Source of the DNA: JABIAL01 sp964645825
GTDB lineage: Bacteria; Patescibacteriota; Patescibacteriia; UBA1558; GWA2-36-10
Direction: 5' to 3'
Length of the DNA: 31,056 nt
Assembly: GCA_964645825.1 (NCBI GenBank)
Contig: CAZXZY010000006.1
Location: forward strand, 1 to 31,056
Shown here: positions 6,721 through 14,593 of the stretch, in pieces
How the letters are laid out: the number at the start of each line of letters is the position of its first letter
Position numbering within the stretch: position 1 is the stretch's first letter
Program-made: the position numbers and the translations under genes
Notes under the pieces: model-generated
What the model saw: the letters and a program-made list of their open reading frames with translations, nothing else
What the model was told of the DNA's origin: nothing
Database searches by the model: none

Positions 6721-6749
6721 TTGATAAAAAACTTAAATTACTTTAAAAT
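6721..6749 (+). promoter_or_regulatory. Promoter of the GT-C-like/TPR membrane protein gene
   Basis: TTGATA (6721-6726), a 17-base spacer and TAAAAT (6744-6749) lie about 30 bases before the ATG at 6780. A second TATAAT at 6769-6774 is too close to the start codon to be preferred. With the pilin 2 promoter it fills most of the 212-base intergenic region 6568-6779. Confidence 0.55.
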
Positions 6750-6779
6750 AAGTATATTATAAATAATATATAATAAAAT

Positions 6780-8990
6780 ATGTGGAAAAATTTTGGAAAA
6801 ATACTTCTAAAAAACATGTGGTTAGTTTGGTTAATATTATTTGTATTAGCCTTACTTATTTTATCTTTTCGTAAAATATTTTCTAATGATTTCTGGTGGA
6901 TACTAGGACTGGGTCAACACTTTTGGGAAACTAAAGAAATAATCAATCACGACGTTTTCTCATACACTTTTCCTAATGGCTTTTTTTGGAATCATAGCCG
7001 CCTCTTTGACATCGCCCTCTTCTGGCTTTATGAGCATGGCCGATTTTTAAGCTTAAATATATTTAGATTTATTATTTTTGCTGCTAGCTATTTCTTTATT
7101 TATAAAACTATTAGTCTTAAAAAACACTATAAAATAATTACCTTATTAATCCTTATTTTAAGCTTAATACCTCTCAGTGGGCGCCTGCTTTTTAGACCAG
7201 AGCTTGCCTCATTATTTTTTACCACTTTATTTTTATATTTATTATTTAAAGATAAATATCAAGCTAGCAACACCATTTGGCTATTGCCAATACTACAAAT
7301 GCTCTGGGCAAATTCACATGCTGGCTATATCTATGGCTTAGTCATTATTGGCATATTTTTTGTAGCCGAACTTATTCGCTCACTCATCAGACATAGAAAT
7401 AATACAATATTAATACACAAAGATAAAAGATTAGCCAAATTATTTTTTATTAGCATCTTATCTTTTCTCGCTATTTTTATTAATTCTTATGGCTGGCAGA
7501 TAATTCCTCTGACTTACAATCTCACCCTACCTCAAGAAGCTCTAAGCGGCATTGTAGAATGGGGTCATTATTCTTGGAAACGTTTTTTTCACTTACTAAG
7601 TGCTACTAATATATTAGTACTAACTAGCCTGATCTTTTTAATCTATAAAATATACAAGCTAAAATACAAGCTAATAAATAAACTAAAATATCTAGCTTGG
7701 GAAGAAACCTTACTAGTAGCCTTATACGTTTACTCAACTATGAAACATGGCCGCTTTGGCTTATTATTGAGCTTAATTGCTGCTATTATCGTTGCAAAAA
7801 ATGCTTATCAAATCTTACCAAGGAAATGGATCAAAAATAAACCATGGCCTCATCTAGCAATTTTATTAATTTTTATTGTTTTAGTTAACACAAATTATAC
7901 CAAGCAATTTGGCTTAGGAGCTGAAGTCAATCGTTATCCACAAGAAGCTGTAAACTTTGTCAAAACGCAAAAAATACCTGGGAACATGTTTAATGAATAC
8001 GGACAAGGTGGCTATCTTATTTTTAATATTTATCCTGAAAAACAAGTATCCATAGATGGCCGAACACCAAATTTATACACCAATGATTATTTTTGGCGCT
8101 ATAATAATATTAATCAAGGAAATATTAGACAAGATTTATTAGAAAAATATGACGTTAATTTCTGGCTTTGGCCACGTAATTCAAAATTACAAAAAACTTT
8201 ATGGCGAGATCCTGATTGGGAATTAATCTATTTTGATAATCTGTCCACTGTTCACATCAAAAATACTGAACAAAACCAAAAATTTGTTGATGATTTAGCT
8301 TATAAATTTTTTAGCCCTCAGCTTGATGAAAAAGGAATAAGTGAAATATGCTCAGAAAATAACTTAGAAAAAACCCCTGACTTAAAACAAAAACTAATAA
8401 CCGAACTAAACAAAGGCTTAGAGATTAACCCACAAAACTGGCTACACTTCAAACAGCTAGCCACTGTTTATCAATCCTGTCAATTTGATCAACAAGACTT
8501 ATTAAAAATAGAAAACTATCTACTACAAGCTAAAAAAATAAACCCTAATGAAAAAACTTTGAATTATAAGCTTGGCTTTACTTATTTACAATTAAAAGAT
8601 AATCAAAAAGCATTAGATTATTTTAAACAAGCAAGCCCATCACGATCAGCGTTCGTCGGCCTTGGTACAGCTCAATATAATCTAAAACAATACAAGAAGG
8701 CTTTAAAAACACTACTTAAAGCACGCGATATGTCTGGCGAAATAGACGAAAAATATCACCAGACATTAGGTCGCGCATATTATCAGCAAGACAAAAATAA
8801 AGAAGCAATAGAATATCTTCATCGCTATCAAGATATGACCCAAGATTTTTCTGTTGAAAGTTATATTGATCTTGCTTGGGCCTATTATGATGATGGGCAA
8901 ATAGAAAAAGCTCGTGCGTACAATGATCTCGCTCTTGAACAAGATTCAGAATATAAACAAGCTTTGGACTTAAAAAAAGAATTGGATTAA
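6780..8990 (+). CDS. Polytopic membrane protein (GT-C-like) with C-terminal TPR repeats
   Basis: A 736-residue protein. Residues 1-380 contain roughly ten membrane helices. The first outside loop (about 34-75) reads FSNDFWWILGLGQHF, then HDVFSYTFPNG and FWNHSRLFD, a pattern seen in lipid-sugar-dependent GT-C-type membrane proteins whose first loop carries an acidic residue. A soluble segment follows (NEYGQGGYLIFNIYP, SIDGRTPNLY). About 560-735 then holds four TPR-like helical pairs (LNYKLGFTYLQLKDNQKALD, GTAQYNLKQYKKALKTLLKA, LGRAYYQQDKNKEAIEYL, LAWAYYDDGQIEKARAY). A glycosyltransferase using lipid-linked sugar, with TPRs for substrate or partner binding, is a reasonable guess given the adjacent GT2 enzyme, but catalysis is not shown. 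The last codons lie inside a palindromic terminator shared with the convergent methyltransferase gene. No Shine-Dalgarno is visible. Confidence 0.7.
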   Translation: MWKNFGKILLKNMWLVWLILFVLALLILSFRKIFSNDFWWILGLGQHFWETKEIINHDVFSYTFPNGFFWNHSRLFDIALFWLYEHGRFLSLNIFRFIIFAASYFFIYKTISLKKHYKIITLLILILSLIPLSGRLLFRPELASLFFTTLFLYLLFKDKYQASNTIWLLPILQMLWANSHAGYIYGLVIIGIFFVAELIRSLIRHRNNTILIHKDKRLAKLFFISILSFLAIFINSYGWQIIPLTYNLTLPQEALSGIVEWGHYSWKRFFHLLSATNILVLTSLIFLIYKIYKLKYKLINKLKYLAWEETLLVALYVYSTMKHGRFGLLLSLIAAIIVAKNAYQILPRKWIKNKPWPHLAILLIFIVLVNTNYTKQFGLGAEVNRYPQEAVNFVKTQKIPGNMFNEYGQGGYLIFNIYPEKQVSIDGRTPNLYTNDYFWRYNNINQGNIRQDLLEKYDVNFWLWPRNSKLQKTLWRDPDWELIYFDNLSTVHIKNTEQNQKFVDDLAYKFFSPQLDEKGISEICSENNLEKTPDLKQKLITELNKGLEINPQNWLHFKQLATVYQSCQFDQQDLLKIENYLLQAKKINPNEKTLNYKLGFTYLQLKDNQKALDYFKQASPSRSAFVGLGTAQYNLKQYKKALKTLLKARDMSGEIDEKYHQTLGRAYYQQDKNKEAIEYLHRYQDMTQDFSVESYIDLAWAYYDDGQIEKARAYNDLALEQDSEYKQALDLKKELD

Positions 8991-9006
8991 TCCAATTCTT
9001 TTTTTA
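8971..9006. terminator. 36-bp perfect palindrome: bidirectional terminator inside two converging genes
   Basis: From 8971 to 9006 every base pairs with its mirror base (centre between 8988 and 8989): an A-run, GAATTGGATT, its complement, and a T-run. Each strand therefore reads as a hairpin followed by T residues. The two TAA stops overlap within TTAA at 8987-8990, and both proteins end in KKELD because the palindrome codes the same on both strands. It terminates the membrane protein gene (plus) and the nine-gene pilus operon (minus). Confidence 0.88.
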
Positions 9007-9787
9007 CTTCTATCAAAGTTGTAAAATAAAAAGTTTTTATAATAGGAATTTTTACTAAAATTTTATCTACCGTGACCAATGGTCGTAATAACCAAAAAGG
9101 AAATATGCCCAAAAATGGCACTATATCTGGCAGACCAAATGGAAAAGCTAAAAAACCAAATCGCTTTACTTTATTTATCTTAAACCCAGCTTCTCTTAAT
9201 AGATTATTTAATTCTTTATTAGTAAATGATTTATGGGTACCCGAAAAATGAGCCACTACTTTGTAAAAAAATTTTCTAAAGCCTTTCACTAAAAAATTAC
9301 TAGTTGGTTCAGAAATTATTAATGAACCACCTGACTTCAAAACCCTATATATTTCCCTGAGGCCTTGCTCTGGATGTGGCAGATGATGAATAGCTCCTCT
9401 AGAAATTACTAAATCAAAACTTTCATTTTTTACCTCTATCATATTTTCTCCATCGGCCTGGATAGAAGAAAATTTGCTAACATTAGCAAATCTTTTTTTA
9501 CCTACAGCCAACATTCCATCAGATAAATCTAATACCGTATAATTTGCTTGAGGGAAAAATTTCTGGATATACGGAAATAGCAAAGAAGTGCCTCCACAAT
9601 AATCCAAAACCTCTTTTGTCTGATCACCATCCACCAAAGACAACATTTCTTCTAACCACAAGTTTTGATAGTAACGAGAGAATTTATTACTACCCTCTCG
9701 AACTTCGCTATATTTATCTGCTAAAATAGTATTATGCAATTCTAGCTCTGCTAGCTTACTAGCTTCTAGTTTATTTTTATCTATCAT
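8987..9787 (-). CDS. Class I SAM-dependent methyltransferase (Methyltransf_11-like)
   Basis: A 266-residue protein. The Rossmann motif I is unusual (VLDYCGGTS at 60-68, where VLDxGCGTG is usual). Then come the acidic end of strand 2 (YTVLDLSDGML, 83-93), FDLVISRGAIHHLPHPE (124-140) and LREIYRVLKSGGSLIISEP (143-161). This pattern fits small-molecule, lipid or quinone-type methyltransferases of the Methyltransf_11 group. The C-terminal third is hydrophobic (FGFLAFPFGLP, FLGIFPFWLLRPL) and may bind membranes or a lipid substrate. The gene starts five bases after pilC and has no promoter of its own, so it is the last gene of the pil operon. The substrate is unknown. A link to pilus or lipid modification is only suggested by position. 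Confidence 0.85.
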   Translation of the reverse strand: MIDKNKLEASKLAELELHNTILADKYSEVREGSNKFSRYYQNLWLEEMLSLVDGDQTKEVLDYCGGTSLLFPYIQKFFPQANYTVLDLSDGMLAVGKKRFANVSKFSSIQADGENMIEVKNESFDLVISRGAIHHLPHPEQGLREIYRVLKSGGSLIISEPTSNFLVKGFRKFFYKVVAHFSGTHKSFTNKELNNLLREAGFKINKVKRFGFLAFPFGLPDIVPFLGIFPFWLLRPLVTVDKILVKIPIIKTFYFTTLIEVKKELD

Positions 9788-9792
9788 ATGCG

Positions 9793-11001
9793 CTAACCCA
9801 TACTTTGAGCTACTTTAAACATCGGCATCATAATAGCCGCTACCATACCACCAACACCGACACCCATCATCATCAATATCAAAGGCTCAATCAAGGCAGT
9901 AAGACCAGTCACTAAACTATCAATCTCACGAGAATAAAAGTCTGCTAATTTTTCTAAGATAGCATCTAGCTTACCAGTTTGCTCACCAATGCTCATCATC
10001 TGAGAAAGCATCTTAGGCATCAAATCTGATTTGGCAAATAATGTAGAAACTGAATTGCCATCCTCTACCTCTTTGATTGTCTCCAAAATCAGATGTTTAT
10101 ATGCCTCATTATCCACTACCTCTGAAGTAATACGTAAAGCAACTGAAACTGGCACACCACCCTTGATCAAGGTGGAAAAACCACGAGCAAAACGAACAAC
10201 GTATATCTTTTGAAATAAAGGACCAAAAATCGGAAATTTAACTTTAGCCGTGTCCCAGGCCACCTTGCCAACTTGAGTTCTAGTCCACATTTTGAATAAA
10301 AAAATCAAGCCAATCACTGCGGCAACAATCAACCACCAAAAAGACTGCATAAAGCTAGAGGCTCCTATCAATATTTTGGTCAAAAATGGTAATTCTGCGC
10401 CTGATTCAGTCAACATTTTGGTCATGTTTGGTACTACAAAAATCATCATCAAAAAACCAACCACAATCATACCAAAGATGATAAAAACTGGATAAATCAT
10501 AGCACCCTTGATACGAGATACTAAGTCATAATCTTTTTCCATCTGGTCGGCTAAATACTGTAAAACTTCATCCAATTTACCAGAAGTTTCACCAGACTTA
10601 ACCATGGCTATATAAAAACGACTAAAAACTTTTTCATGCTTGGCCATAGAAGCTGATAGCTTCATACCACCATCAACATCATTAGCCATTTCCATGATTT
10701 TATCTATGAAAATAACATTTGCTGTTTGTGATGCTAAAATCTTAAGAGCCTGAACAATCGGTACGGTAGCAGAAACCATGACTGATAACTGACGAGAAAA
10801 AATAACAATGTCTTTACTCTTCACTCTACCAATATTGATATTAAAGCCCTTTTTGCCGCCCTTACCACCTTCAGCCAAAGATAAAACAACCAGACCTTTA
10901 TCTTCTAGCAATTCAATAGCAGCTGTTTCAGATATTGCTTCTACATTACCAGTACTGACGCCACTTACTTGACTTCTAACTCGATATTTAAAAGTAGGCA
11001 T
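9793..11001 (-). CDS. pilC: Type IV pilus inner-membrane platform protein PilC
   Basis: A protein of about 402 residues with two GspF/PilC domains. The first is around FSRQLSVMVSATVPIVQALK, with MVKSGETSGKLDEVLQYLAD. The second is around FARGFSTLIKGGVPVSVALR, with MMSIGEQTGKLDAILEKLADF. Each is followed by membrane helices (VFIIFGMIVVGFLMMIFVVP; LIEPLILMMMGVGVGGMVA). PilC anchors the PilB (and PilT) hexamer and passes pilins into the fibre. I chose ATG at 11001, giving MPTFKYRVRSQ, four bases after the PilT-like stop. An upstream start at 11058 would add 19 residues overlapping the PilT-like gene and is unlikely. The length and motif set are normal for the family. Confidence 0.95.
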   Translation of the reverse strand: MPTFKYRVRSQVSGVSTGNVEAISETAAIELLEDKGLVVLSLAEGGKGGKKGFNINIGRVKSKDIVIFSRQLSVMVSATVPIVQALKILASQTANVIFIDKIMEMANDVDGGMKLSASMAKHEKVFSRFYIAMVKSGETSGKLDEVLQYLADQMEKDYDLVSRIKGAMIYPVFIIFGMIVVGFLMMIFVVPNMTKMLTESGAELPFLTKILIGASSFMQSFWWLIVAAVIGLIFLFKMWTRTQVGKVAWDTAKVKFPIFGPLFQKIYVVRFARGFSTLIKGGVPVSVALRITSEVVDNEAYKHLILETIKEVEDGNSVSTLFAKSDLMPKMLSQMMSIGEQTGKLDAILEKLADFYSREIDSLVTGLTALIEPLILMMMGVGVGGMVAAIMMPMFKVAQSMG

Positions 11002-11005
11002 AAGC

Positions 11006-12076
11006 TTAACCAATATTACGTTTAAAACCTTGAGGGTCGCTAGATTGCTGCATAGCATCTTCTGTGCTGACTTCCCCCACGCGCACTAATTCTAATAATG
11101 ACTTATCTAAACTAAACATACCCTCTTCCCGAGAAGTCTGCATAATACTCTTTAATTGATATAAACGATTATCTTTAACAATGGCAGCCACGGCTGAAGT
11201 CATCGTCAAAACCTCATAAGCCAGACTTAAACCACCACCTATTCTAGGCAATAAACGTTGGGCAACCACTCCTAATAATACTTGAGACAAAATATCTTGT
11301 CCCCACATACGACGATCTGGATCAAGATTGCTGATAAATCTTTCTAGGGCAGAAATTACTGTGTCAGCATCCATGATGGCAATAATTAATTTCCCGCTTT
11401 CCGCAGCCTGCAATAACATCTCTTCCATGCCATCCTCTTCCAGAGAACTAATAACCACCACATCAACGTCTTCATCTATAGTATCTTGTAATCCCTTCAA
11501 AAATGTAAGGGCATCTTTACCAATTTCTCGTTGTTCAATGATGGATTGATTGTTGGCCAATAAATATTCGATTGGTCTCTCTAAAGTTTGTATGTGTAGG
11601 CCTTTATTTCTATTTAAAGTTTCTAACAACGCGGCAACTGTTGTTGTTCGACCGCTGCCAAATGGCCCTGTGATAATAACCAAACCTTTTTCTTTGGTGA
11701 TCATCTGAGTCAAACTAGCTGGTAGACCCAGGTCTTTGGGCGAACGAATAAGCTGAGGAATCAAACGTAAAGAAATGGCTACAAATCCTTTTTGATAAAA
11801 AACCTTAGCCCTAAAACGAGCTCTGTTGGCCCAAACATAGACGGTAACAACTTCTCTTTCTTGCTCTAATTCTTTTTTCTCTACTTCACCCAAAAAACTA
11901 TCTGCCATGCCTAATAAAAAATCAGGTGTTAAAACTTGCTCGTTAGTCAAAGTAATCAATTTTCCATCCACACGCAAAACAGGATAATTACCAGTCGTAA
12001 GATGTACATCGGTAGCTCTCCGTTCAGCCGCTATATTCAAAATTTTGTTTGTCAATAATGTTTCTGTAGTAGACAT
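11006..12076 (-). CDS. PilT-like protein with a degenerate ATPase site
   Basis: A 356-residue protein matching PilT over its whole length: N-terminal PAS-like domain (ATDVHLTTGNYPVLRVDGKL, 21-40), RecA-like core, and the C-terminal LYQLKSIMQTSREEGMFSLD (305-324) typical of PilT. The catalytic residues have changed. Walker A reads GPFGSGRTT (137-145), with R143 in place of lysine. The Walker B equivalent VDVVVISSLEED (204-215) has S211 where the catalytic glutamate of VGEMRD lies. The His-box equivalent (SGKLIIAIMDADT, 227-239) lacks both histidines, and the upstream Asp box lost its RQDPD. PilT normally powers pilus retraction. This copy is probably unable to hydrolyse ATP well and may be a regulatory or structural subunit. 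No other PilT is in the window. Confidence 0.85.
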   Translation of the reverse strand: MSTTETLLTNKILNIAAERRATDVHLTTGNYPVLRVDGKLITLTNEQVLTPDFLLGMADSFLGEVEKKELEQEREVVTVYVWANRARFRAKVFYQKGFVAISLRLIPQLIRSPKDLGLPASLTQMITKEKGLVIITGPFGSGRTTTVAALLETLNRNKGLHIQTLERPIEYLLANNQSIIEQREIGKDALTFLKGLQDTIDEDVDVVVISSLEEDGMEEMLLQAAESGKLIIAIMDADTVISALERFISNLDPDRRMWGQDILSQVLLGVVAQRLLPRIGGGLSLAYEVLTMTSAVAAIVKDNRLYQLKSIMQTSREEGMFSLDKSLLELVRVGEVSTEDAMQQSSDPQGFKRNIG

Positions 12077-12091
12077 GAAAAAATAATTAAG

Positions 12092-12466
12092 CTAAGTAGA
12101 TAAAATGTTCTTTATTTTAGTGACTACTTCACTAGGTACAAAATGCGCCTTAATCAAATAGTCGTCAGCCCCCAGATCCAAGCATCGATCAATGTGTTCT
12201 TTTTGGGCAAAATTGGTCAAGATCAAAACTGGAATATTTTTTGTTGCCTCCTCTGATTTTAGATGCTGTAAAACTTCAAAGCCATCCATTTCCGGTAGAT
12301 TTAAATCTAATAATATTAAATCCGGTAAACTTTTTTGAGCTGTCTTAAGACCTTGAGCACCAGTATTAGCAGTTAAGACATTAAAATCTTCTAGCTCTAA
12401 CTTGGCTGCATACATCTGCAGCAAAAAATCATCATCTTCGACAATTAATATTCTATACTGATTCAT
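12092..12466 (-). CDS. CheY-like single-domain response regulator
   Basis: A 124-residue receiver domain with no output domain. All residues of the phosphorylation site are present: acidic pocket E10/D11/D12, phosphoacceptor D54 in LILLDLNLPEMDG, T84 in VLILTNF and K106 in DYLIKAHF. By family knowledge it is phosphorylated by a histidine kinase and works by protein-protein contact, as PilG and PilH do in Pseudomonas twitching motility. The gene lies between pilB and the pilT-like gene in the same operon, which makes the pilus motor its likely target, although the sequence does not show this. No kinase gene is in the window. Confidence 0.93.
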   Translation of the reverse strand: MNQYRILIVEDDDFLLQMYAAKLELEDFNVLTANTGAQGLKTAQKSLPDLILLDLNLPEMDGFEVLQHLKSEEATKNIPVLILTNFAQKEHIDRCLDLGADDYLIKAHFVPSEVVTKIKNILST

Positions 12467-12490
12467 AATATTTAAAATTATAAATAAAAA

Positions 12491-14230
12491 CTACATCTTA
12501 CTAACACGCAAAATTTCTTCTACCGTGGTTAAACCCAATAAAGCTTTGATGAAACCATCCAAATCCATGGTAATAAAGTGCTGTTTCTCTAATTCCACAC
12601 TTACTGCTTGACGATCAAAACCCTTGGCTACAATGTCTTTCATTTCTTTAGTGATATCAATGGTCTCCACAATAGCCACACGACCCTTATAGCCAGTATT
12701 ACCACAATGAGCGCAGCCCTTACCTTTATAAAAAACAAACTTGTCGCGACTTGCTCCACCATAAAAAGCATTGTCAGGAATCTCATCTAATTTCTTTTTC
12801 ACAGCTGCGGCAATGTTATCTGGCAATTTATCTTCTTCTCTGCATTTTTCACAAACCTTTCTAACCAAACGTTGAGCAATGACAACGTTCAAGGTACTGG
12901 ATAACAAAAATGGTTCAATATGCATATCAAACATACGAGGAATAGCGCCTAGGGCGTCATTGGTATGCAAGGTAGATAATACAAAGTGGCCAGTCAAGCC
13001 CGCATGAATAGATAGTTCAGCTGTCTCATTATCACGGATCTCACCAACCATGATGATGTCCGGATCCTGACGCAGCAAAGCTCTCAAGCCACTAGCAAAA
13101 GTAAAGCCTACCTCTGGACGCACTTGAGACTGATTTACTCCTGGCACATAATACTCCACAGGATCTTCCAATGTAGCAATATTCACATCTTCTTTGTTCA
13201 AAACGCTTAAAGCGGCGAATAGGGTTGTTGACTTACCAGAACCAGTAGGACCAGTCACCAAAAATAATCCATTTGGCTTTTTAATCGCTGCTGCTACGCG
13301 CTTGGCATGTTCACCCATAAATCCCAGCTCTTCAAAAGTAGGAGCTTTTTCTGGAGTTTCTAAAATACGCATTACCACTTTCTCATGCCCCATTAAAGGG
13401 ATAGTGGAAATACGGAAATCGATATCTTTACTATGAATATTGATACGGATACGACCATCTTGCGGAATACGAGTTTCATCAATTTTTAAATTTGACATAA
13501 CTTTGATACGTGACACCAAAGCAGAATGAACATAAATAGGTAAAACTATCGTAGTGTGTAAAACACCATCAATACGATAACGAATTTTACTCTGATTACC
13601 TACTGGCTCGATGTGTATATCTGAAGCTCTACCTTCTATGGCGTGCCTCAAAATAACTGAAACAATTTTTGAAACTGGGGCTGATTTAATAACTTCAGTA
13701 AAGCCCTTGCCGTCATCATCTAAAGTTTCGTCTTTTGGGGCAAATATAGCCTCCGCTGTATCCAAGGCCGCTCCCACCTCTTCTCCTAGTGTTTCATACT
13801 GTTTTAAAGCGGAACGGTAACTATCCTCTGATATGATAAAAAATTTGATGTTATATTTATTTTTTCGAGCCAAAAAATTTAAAGCTTCCATGGCTTTTAA
13901 ATTCCTTGCATTGACCATGCCGGCTTCCAAATTTTTTCCTTTTTTATTAAAAACAACCATGCGGTAATTTTCAGCCAAATCTTGAGGTAGAATATTTAAA
14001 ATTTCAGCATTAATGACTTTACCAGACAAATTGATGTACTCCATATTAAAAAACAAAGCTTTGGCTTGCGTCCAATCTTCATCGGAAACCAAGGCTTTGC
14101 GACGAATTTGTTTTTCTGCTGCATCAAAATCAGCAAACTTTTCACTTGCTAATTCTTGATACTGTTCATCAGTGACTAATTTTTTGCTAAGCAAAAAATC
14201 TAATATTGTGGTTAATTCTCTTTTTGTCAT
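12491..14230 (-). CDS. pilB: Type IV pilus extension ATPase PilB
   Basis: A 579-residue protein. It has an N-terminal MshEN-type region (1-150), then an N2 domain (SKIVSVILRHAIEGRASDIH) and a RecA-like ATPase domain. All catalytic motifs are intact: Walker A GPTGSGKST (327-335, K333), Asp box TLEDPVEY (353-360), Walker B RQDPDIIMVGEIRD (387-400, E397) and His box STLHTNDA (419-426). A tetracysteine zinc site is formed by C460/C463 and C506/C509. This contrasts with the degenerate PilT-like partner. It powers pilus extension through the PilC platform. It lies in the pilMNO operon, 16 bases after the small membrane-anchored gene. The full-length protein has normal family architecture. Confidence 0.97.
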   Translation of the reverse strand: MTKRELTTILDFLLSKKLVTDEQYQELASEKFADFDAAEKQIRRKALVSDEDWTQAKALFFNMEYINLSGKVINAEILNILPQDLAENYRMVVFNKKGKNLEAGMVNARNLKAMEALNFLARKNKYNIKFFIISEDSYRSALKQYETLGEEVGAALDTAEAIFAPKDETLDDDGKGFTEVIKSAPVSKIVSVILRHAIEGRASDIHIEPVGNQSKIRYRIDGVLHTTIVLPIYVHSALVSRIKVMSNLKIDETRIPQDGRIRINIHSKDIDFRISTIPLMGHEKVVMRILETPEKAPTFEELGFMGEHAKRVAAAIKKPNGLFLVTGPTGSGKSTTLFAALSVLNKEDVNIATLEDPVEYYVPGVNQSQVRPEVGFTFASGLRALLRQDPDIIMVGEIRDNETAELSIHAGLTGHFVLSTLHTNDALGAIPRMFDMHIEPFLLSSTLNVVIAQRLVRKVCEKCREEDKLPDNIAAAVKKKLDEIPDNAFYGGASRDKFVFYKGKGCAHCGNTGYKGRVAIVETIDITKEMKDIVAKGFDRQAVSVELEKQHFITMDLDGFIKALLGLTTVEEILRVSKM

Positions 14231-14246
14231 AAATACAAACTCAATA

Positions 14247-14591
14247 TTATTCCTCGACTGGTACTAATCCTTCATTAGGTTTAAATGGATAGGCGTTCCC
14301 ATTATAGTTCAGATCAATAGAAATGTCATTCTCCCGTAAAGAGCTGTATTGGGGATTATCTTTTAGTTTTTCTAAAATATCTGGCTGTCCGCCAACGGGG
14401 AAAAATTCTAAATTTTGTTCAGCTAAATTCTTTATTTTTTCCACTTCTATGGCTCTACGTATTTCAGACGCACTATCCTCGCTTACTATCTCATCTGATA
14501 ATCGACTAAAAAAAAGCCAGCCACCACCAATCAAGATGACTGCGATTAATAAAATGATAAAAATAATTGGCCTGTTATTTTTTGTAGCCAT
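14247..14591 (-). CDS. Small membrane-anchored protein at the PilP position
   Basis: A 114-residue protein with a single N-terminal helix (RPIIFIILLIAVILIGGGWL, 7-26). It is followed by an acidic, charged stalk (SEDSASEIRRAIEVEKIKNL) and a short C-terminal part ending NAYPFKPNEGLVPVEE. I recognise no family. It lies directly after pilO and before pilB, with gaps of 2 and 16 bases, the position PilP often takes in other T4P operons. It has neither a lipobox nor a PilP beta fold that can be seen. Its orientation (cytoplasmic start, outside stalk) suggests a short adaptor for PilN/PilO or a peptidoglycan contact, but that is inferred only from position and topology. Confidence 0.6.
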   Translation of the reverse strand: MATKNNRPIIFIILLIAVILIGGGWLFFSRLSDEIVSEDSASEIRRAIEVEKIKNLAEQNLEFFPVGGQPDILEKLKDNPQYSSLRENDISIDLNYNGNAYPFKPNEGLVPVEE

Positions 14592-14593
14592 AA

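Noticed and set aside
6706..6723. CAACA...TGTTG inverted repeat between the divergent promoters as an operator
   Set aside because: The five-base arms coincide with the two -35 boxes, which explains the symmetry; this is too weak to claim.
11002..11058. Upstream start for pilC adding 19 residues
   Set aside because: It overlaps the end of the PilT-like gene, and MPTFKYRVRSQ at 11001 matches typical PilC starts.
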